Part shown: positions 62,147 through 64,000 of the stretch, piece after piece | Layout of the letters: the number at the start of each line of letters is the position of its first letter | Position numbering within the stretch: the stretch's first letter is position 1 | Origin: Lujinxingia sediminis | GTDB taxonomy: Bacteria; Myxococcota_A; Bradymonadia; Bradymonadales; Bradymonadaceae | Assembly (NCBI RefSeq): GCF_004005565.1 | Contig: NZ_SADD01000002.1 | Span: 434,001 to 498,000 of the forward strand | DNA: 64,000 bases | Direction of reading: 5' to 3' | Made by a program: the position numbers and the translations under genes | Notes under the pieces: model-generated | What the model was told of the DNA's origin: nothing | What the model saw: the letters and a program-made list of their open reading frames with translations, nothing else | Databases searched by the model: none

Positions 62147-63180
62147 AGACCTCCCTCCTACTTCCCGTCTTCTCCGCGGCGTTCTGCCTTCTCGCCTGTG
62201 CACCACCCGAGGGGCCCCGGCAGCGTCCCGCACCCCGTCTCGACCTCTCCCAGATCTTTCCCCGGGCAGACGTCACGACACCTCCGGAAAGCGAACTCAC
62301 CACCCGGGAGGAGCGCTTCCGTCAGCTGGCCGACGCTCCCGCTCCATCCCCGACTGCCCACTCGCGAATCCGCATTCCCCTGGGTGCCTCACTCTCGGGA
62401 GAAATCCCCCACGCCCCCGACTGGTCCTGGTCCCGGCGCGCCAACCTCACACTGATCTCTCACCAGAGCACCCCACTTCACCCCGATATTCTCATCCTGG
62501 CCCAACCCTACCCTCCCACACGCACTCAACGCCCCTCCCAGGCTCTTCGGAGCTTCATCGGAGAGATCATCCCCAACTCGTCCCCCCTCTCCATGGCGTC
62601 GCTCTCTAACAACCTTCCTCAACTCGCCACCGAACTGCAATCCCTGCAAAACTCCCTGACAGGCGGCCGCGGACTGGGCTTTACCCCCTCGCCAGACACC
62701 TTCTCCGGCTGGCGCACCATCGGCCAGAACACCTCCCACATTCACATACGCCTGGCCCACTACAGCGGCACGTGGACCTCCCAGCCCAATCTCCCGGTTG
62801 GCCTGACTCCCCAGCGTATTTCCTCTCTCTCATCTCAGCTCACCTCAAATCTCCCCGCAGGCCTCATCCCCGAAGATCATCTCAACGACACGCTCAACAT
62901 ACTCAATAATCTGTCCTCTACCGATCAAAACACCACCAACTCGGCTCGTCAGGCACCACGCCGCACCCCGGAGCCTGCCCGTCTCATCGTTGCCACCATC
63001 GAAGCATCGCCCTCGCAAGGCGTTCACCTGGCCATCCTCTGCTCCGGAACAACTCACTGCCCCCAAACTCCGCACATCACCCGCTTCTTCGAGAGCATCT
63101 CGTCCGCTGTACTCCCAACGTCCGCACCGGCGCTCCCCCTCCCTGAACACTCGCAACAACTCCAGGTTACCCTCCCTTAA
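62143..63180 (+). CDS. Hypothetical lipoprotein closing the tubulin-like operon
   Basis: This 345-residue lipoprotein has signal LLLPVFSAAFCLLAC, with Cys18 or so as the lipidation site, followed by a Pro-rich linker (PPEGPRQRPAPR). The mature part has strands such as RIRIPLGASLSG, ANLTLISHQST and ARLIVATIEAS, a Ser/Asn-rich centre and a possible disulfide pair (ILCSGTTHC). I recognise no family. ATG overlaps the stop of the membrane ATPase gene (4 bases), so it belongs to the same complex by context, probably on its periplasmic side. Array 11 begins 20 bases after the stop. Confidence 0.72.
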   Translation: MKTSLLLPVFSAAFCLLACAPPEGPRQRPAPRLDLSQIFPRADVTTPPESELTTREERFRQLADAPAPSPTAHSRIRIPLGASLSGEIPHAPDWSWSRRANLTLISHQSTPLHPDILILAQPYPPTRTQRPSQALRSFIGEIIPNSSPLSMASLSNNLPQLATELQSLQNSLTGGRGLGFTPSPDTFSGWRTIGQNTSHIHIRLAHYSGTWTSQPNLPVGLTPQRISSLSSQLTSNLPAGLIPEDHLNDTLNILNNLSSTDQNTTNSARQAPRRTPEPARLIVATIEASPSQGVHLAILCSGTTHCPQTPHITRFFESISSAVLPTSAPALPLPEHSQQLQVTLP

Positions 63181-63199
63181 TACTTTACCCGACACGACC

Positions 63200-63384
63200 G
63201 GGTGCCAGGCCATCTGACACGAACGACCGGGTGCCAGGCCACCTGACACGAACGACCGGGTGCCAGGCCATCTGACACGAACGACCGGGTGCCAGGCCAT
63301 CTGACACGAACGACCGGGTGCCAGGCCATCTGACACGAACGACCGGGTGCCAGGCCACCTGACACGAACGACCGGGTGCCAGGC
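63200..63384 (-). repeat. GCCTGGCACC repeat array 11, inverted (7 copies, period 29)
   Basis: Seven inverted copies start at 63200, 63229, 63258, 63287, 63316, 63345 and 63374, exactly 29 bases apart. Spacers are CATCTGACACGAACGACC or CACCTGACACGAACGACC. The rest of the 341-base gap (63385-63521) leads into the transposase-like gene and holds no clear promoter. Confidence 0.97.
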
Positions 63385-63521
63385 CACCTGACACGACGGT
63401 GAGCTCCGGACGAATCCACTCCCAGTTAAAAAATCTCTTTCCCCACGCAAACCTACATCCCCCCACACGATAATAGTCCTACGACGTCTCTCATTCTCTT
63501 ACCTTCAACCACGAGACCGAC

Positions 63522-64000
63522 ATGGGACGCCCTCTCCGCATCCAGGACCCCTCATACTGCTACTTCGTAACGAACCGCTGCTTCCAGGAGCGCTTCTTTC
63601 TCACCCCCACCCCCGAGATCAACGCTCTGATCCTGGGTTGGCTAGCTCGCTCGGCCAAACGCTACAACGTCAAAATCTTCTTCTTTCTCTTCATGAGTAA
63701 TCACTTCCACATGGCTGTACGCGCCCCCCATGAAAACCTCCATAACTTCATGGGCTACTTCCAATGCAACCTGGCCCATGACGTCAACCGACTCCTCAAA
63801 CGCACCGGCTCCCTATTCGAGCGCCGCTACAGCGCCGAGCCCATGCTCGACGGCGACGCTATGATGGCAAAGTGGCGCTACACCATGACCAACCCCGTTG
63901 AAGCCAACCTCGTCTCCCACGTCCGCTTCTGGCCCGGCGAATCGTCCTACCAGGCCCACCTGGACCAGACTCCCATCAGCGCGGTGTGGACCGACCGCGA
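63522..64000 (+). CDS. Y1 (IS200-like) transposase, REP-associated type (RAYT), truncated by window end
   Basis: At least 159 residues are visible before the window ends, with no stop. The protein begins MGRPLRIQDPSYCYFVTNRC and has the HUH-nuclease motif MSNHFHMAVRAP near residue 60 (family pattern NHxH). It then has GSLFERRYSAEPM and KWRYTMTNPVEANLV, corresponding to the family's Y-x-x-x-NPVRAGLV segment that carries or adjoins the catalytic Tyr. These are hallmarks of PF01797-type proteins, particularly RAYTs, which are single-copy, domesticated-like transposases linked to REP repeats. No IS200/IS605 TnpB partner or left-end hairpin pair is seen. The neighbouring array makes it the candidate mobiliser of the GCCTGGCACC family. 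The start is the first ATG; the ribosome site is weak. Confidence 0.9.
   Translation, partial: MGRPLRIQDPSYCYFVTNRCFQERFFLTPTPEINALILGWLARSAKRYNVKIFFFLFMSNHFHMAVRAPHENLHNFMGYFQCNLAHDVNRLLKRTGSLFERRYSAEPMLDGDAMMAKWRYTMTNPVEANLVSHVRFWPGESSYQAHLDQTPISAVWTDR

Noticed and set aside
63522-64000. The end-of-window transposase as a complete IS200/IS605 insertion sequence
   Set aside because: The gene is cut by the window end, no TnpB or flanking subterminal hairpins are visible, and sequence features fit a RAYT better than an autonomous IS200 element.

Overview
The window is GC-rich (roughly two thirds G+C by eye) bacterial chromosome. Its genes suggest a predatory or social delta-proteobacterial lineage, most likely Bradymonadota or a myxobacterial relative. 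The signs are many Asp/Gly-rich lipoproteins, an FG-GAP/UnbV protein, a Ser/Thr kinase, FHA and PP2C signalling proteins, ergothioneine synthesis and a giant fatty-acid/polyketide synthase. This assignment is inference, as no rRNA or other marker gene is present.

Layout. 0-9 kb: surface lipoprotein, FG-GAP protein, an rRNA methyltransferase fused to a decayed pseudouridine-synthase domain, a CPBP membrane protease and an orphan membrane protein. 9-14 kb: FHA and kinase-like/PP2C pair, then egtB-egtD. 14-20 kb: envelope proteins, a stand-alone MshEN protein and an ErpA/IscA-type Fe-S carrier. 20-30 kb: a membrane protein, polA, bcp, RNase Z and a large S41 protease. 30-35 kb: a Ser/Thr kinase and a von Willebrand A (VWA) membrane protein. 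35-49.6 kb (minus strand): an operon of a 4004-residue all-in-one synthase (PfaD-like ER, KS, AT, three ACPs, second KS, KR, DH, phosphopantetheinyl transferase), a biotin carrier protein and a carboxyltransferase. 50-63 kb (plus strand): an operon of a tubulin/FtsZ-like protein, a large two-TM partner, a membrane-anchored SF2-type ATPase and a lipoprotein. The window ends inside a Y1 (IS200-like/RAYT) transposase gene.

The most striking feature is a short DNA repeat, core GCCTGGCACCC, with well over 100 copies in 64 kb. It forms local tandem arrays in many intergenic gaps and also lies inside at least six coding regions, where it encodes linker peptides. Spacers are nearly uniform within an array and different between arrays. 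The core is read in several frames and both orientations, so the conserved unit is DNA rather than peptide. A RAYT-like gene sits 138 bp after one array, which makes a REP-like family moved by that transposase the leading hypothesis.

How the genes may work together (inference): the carboxylase subunits could supply the extender acyl-CoA used by the giant synthase. The synthase's own ACPs would be primed by its C-terminal transferase. The kinase, VWA protein, tubulin-like GTPase, membrane ATPase and lipoprotein flank the synthase operon on both sides and may form one envelope or membrane-remodelling system.
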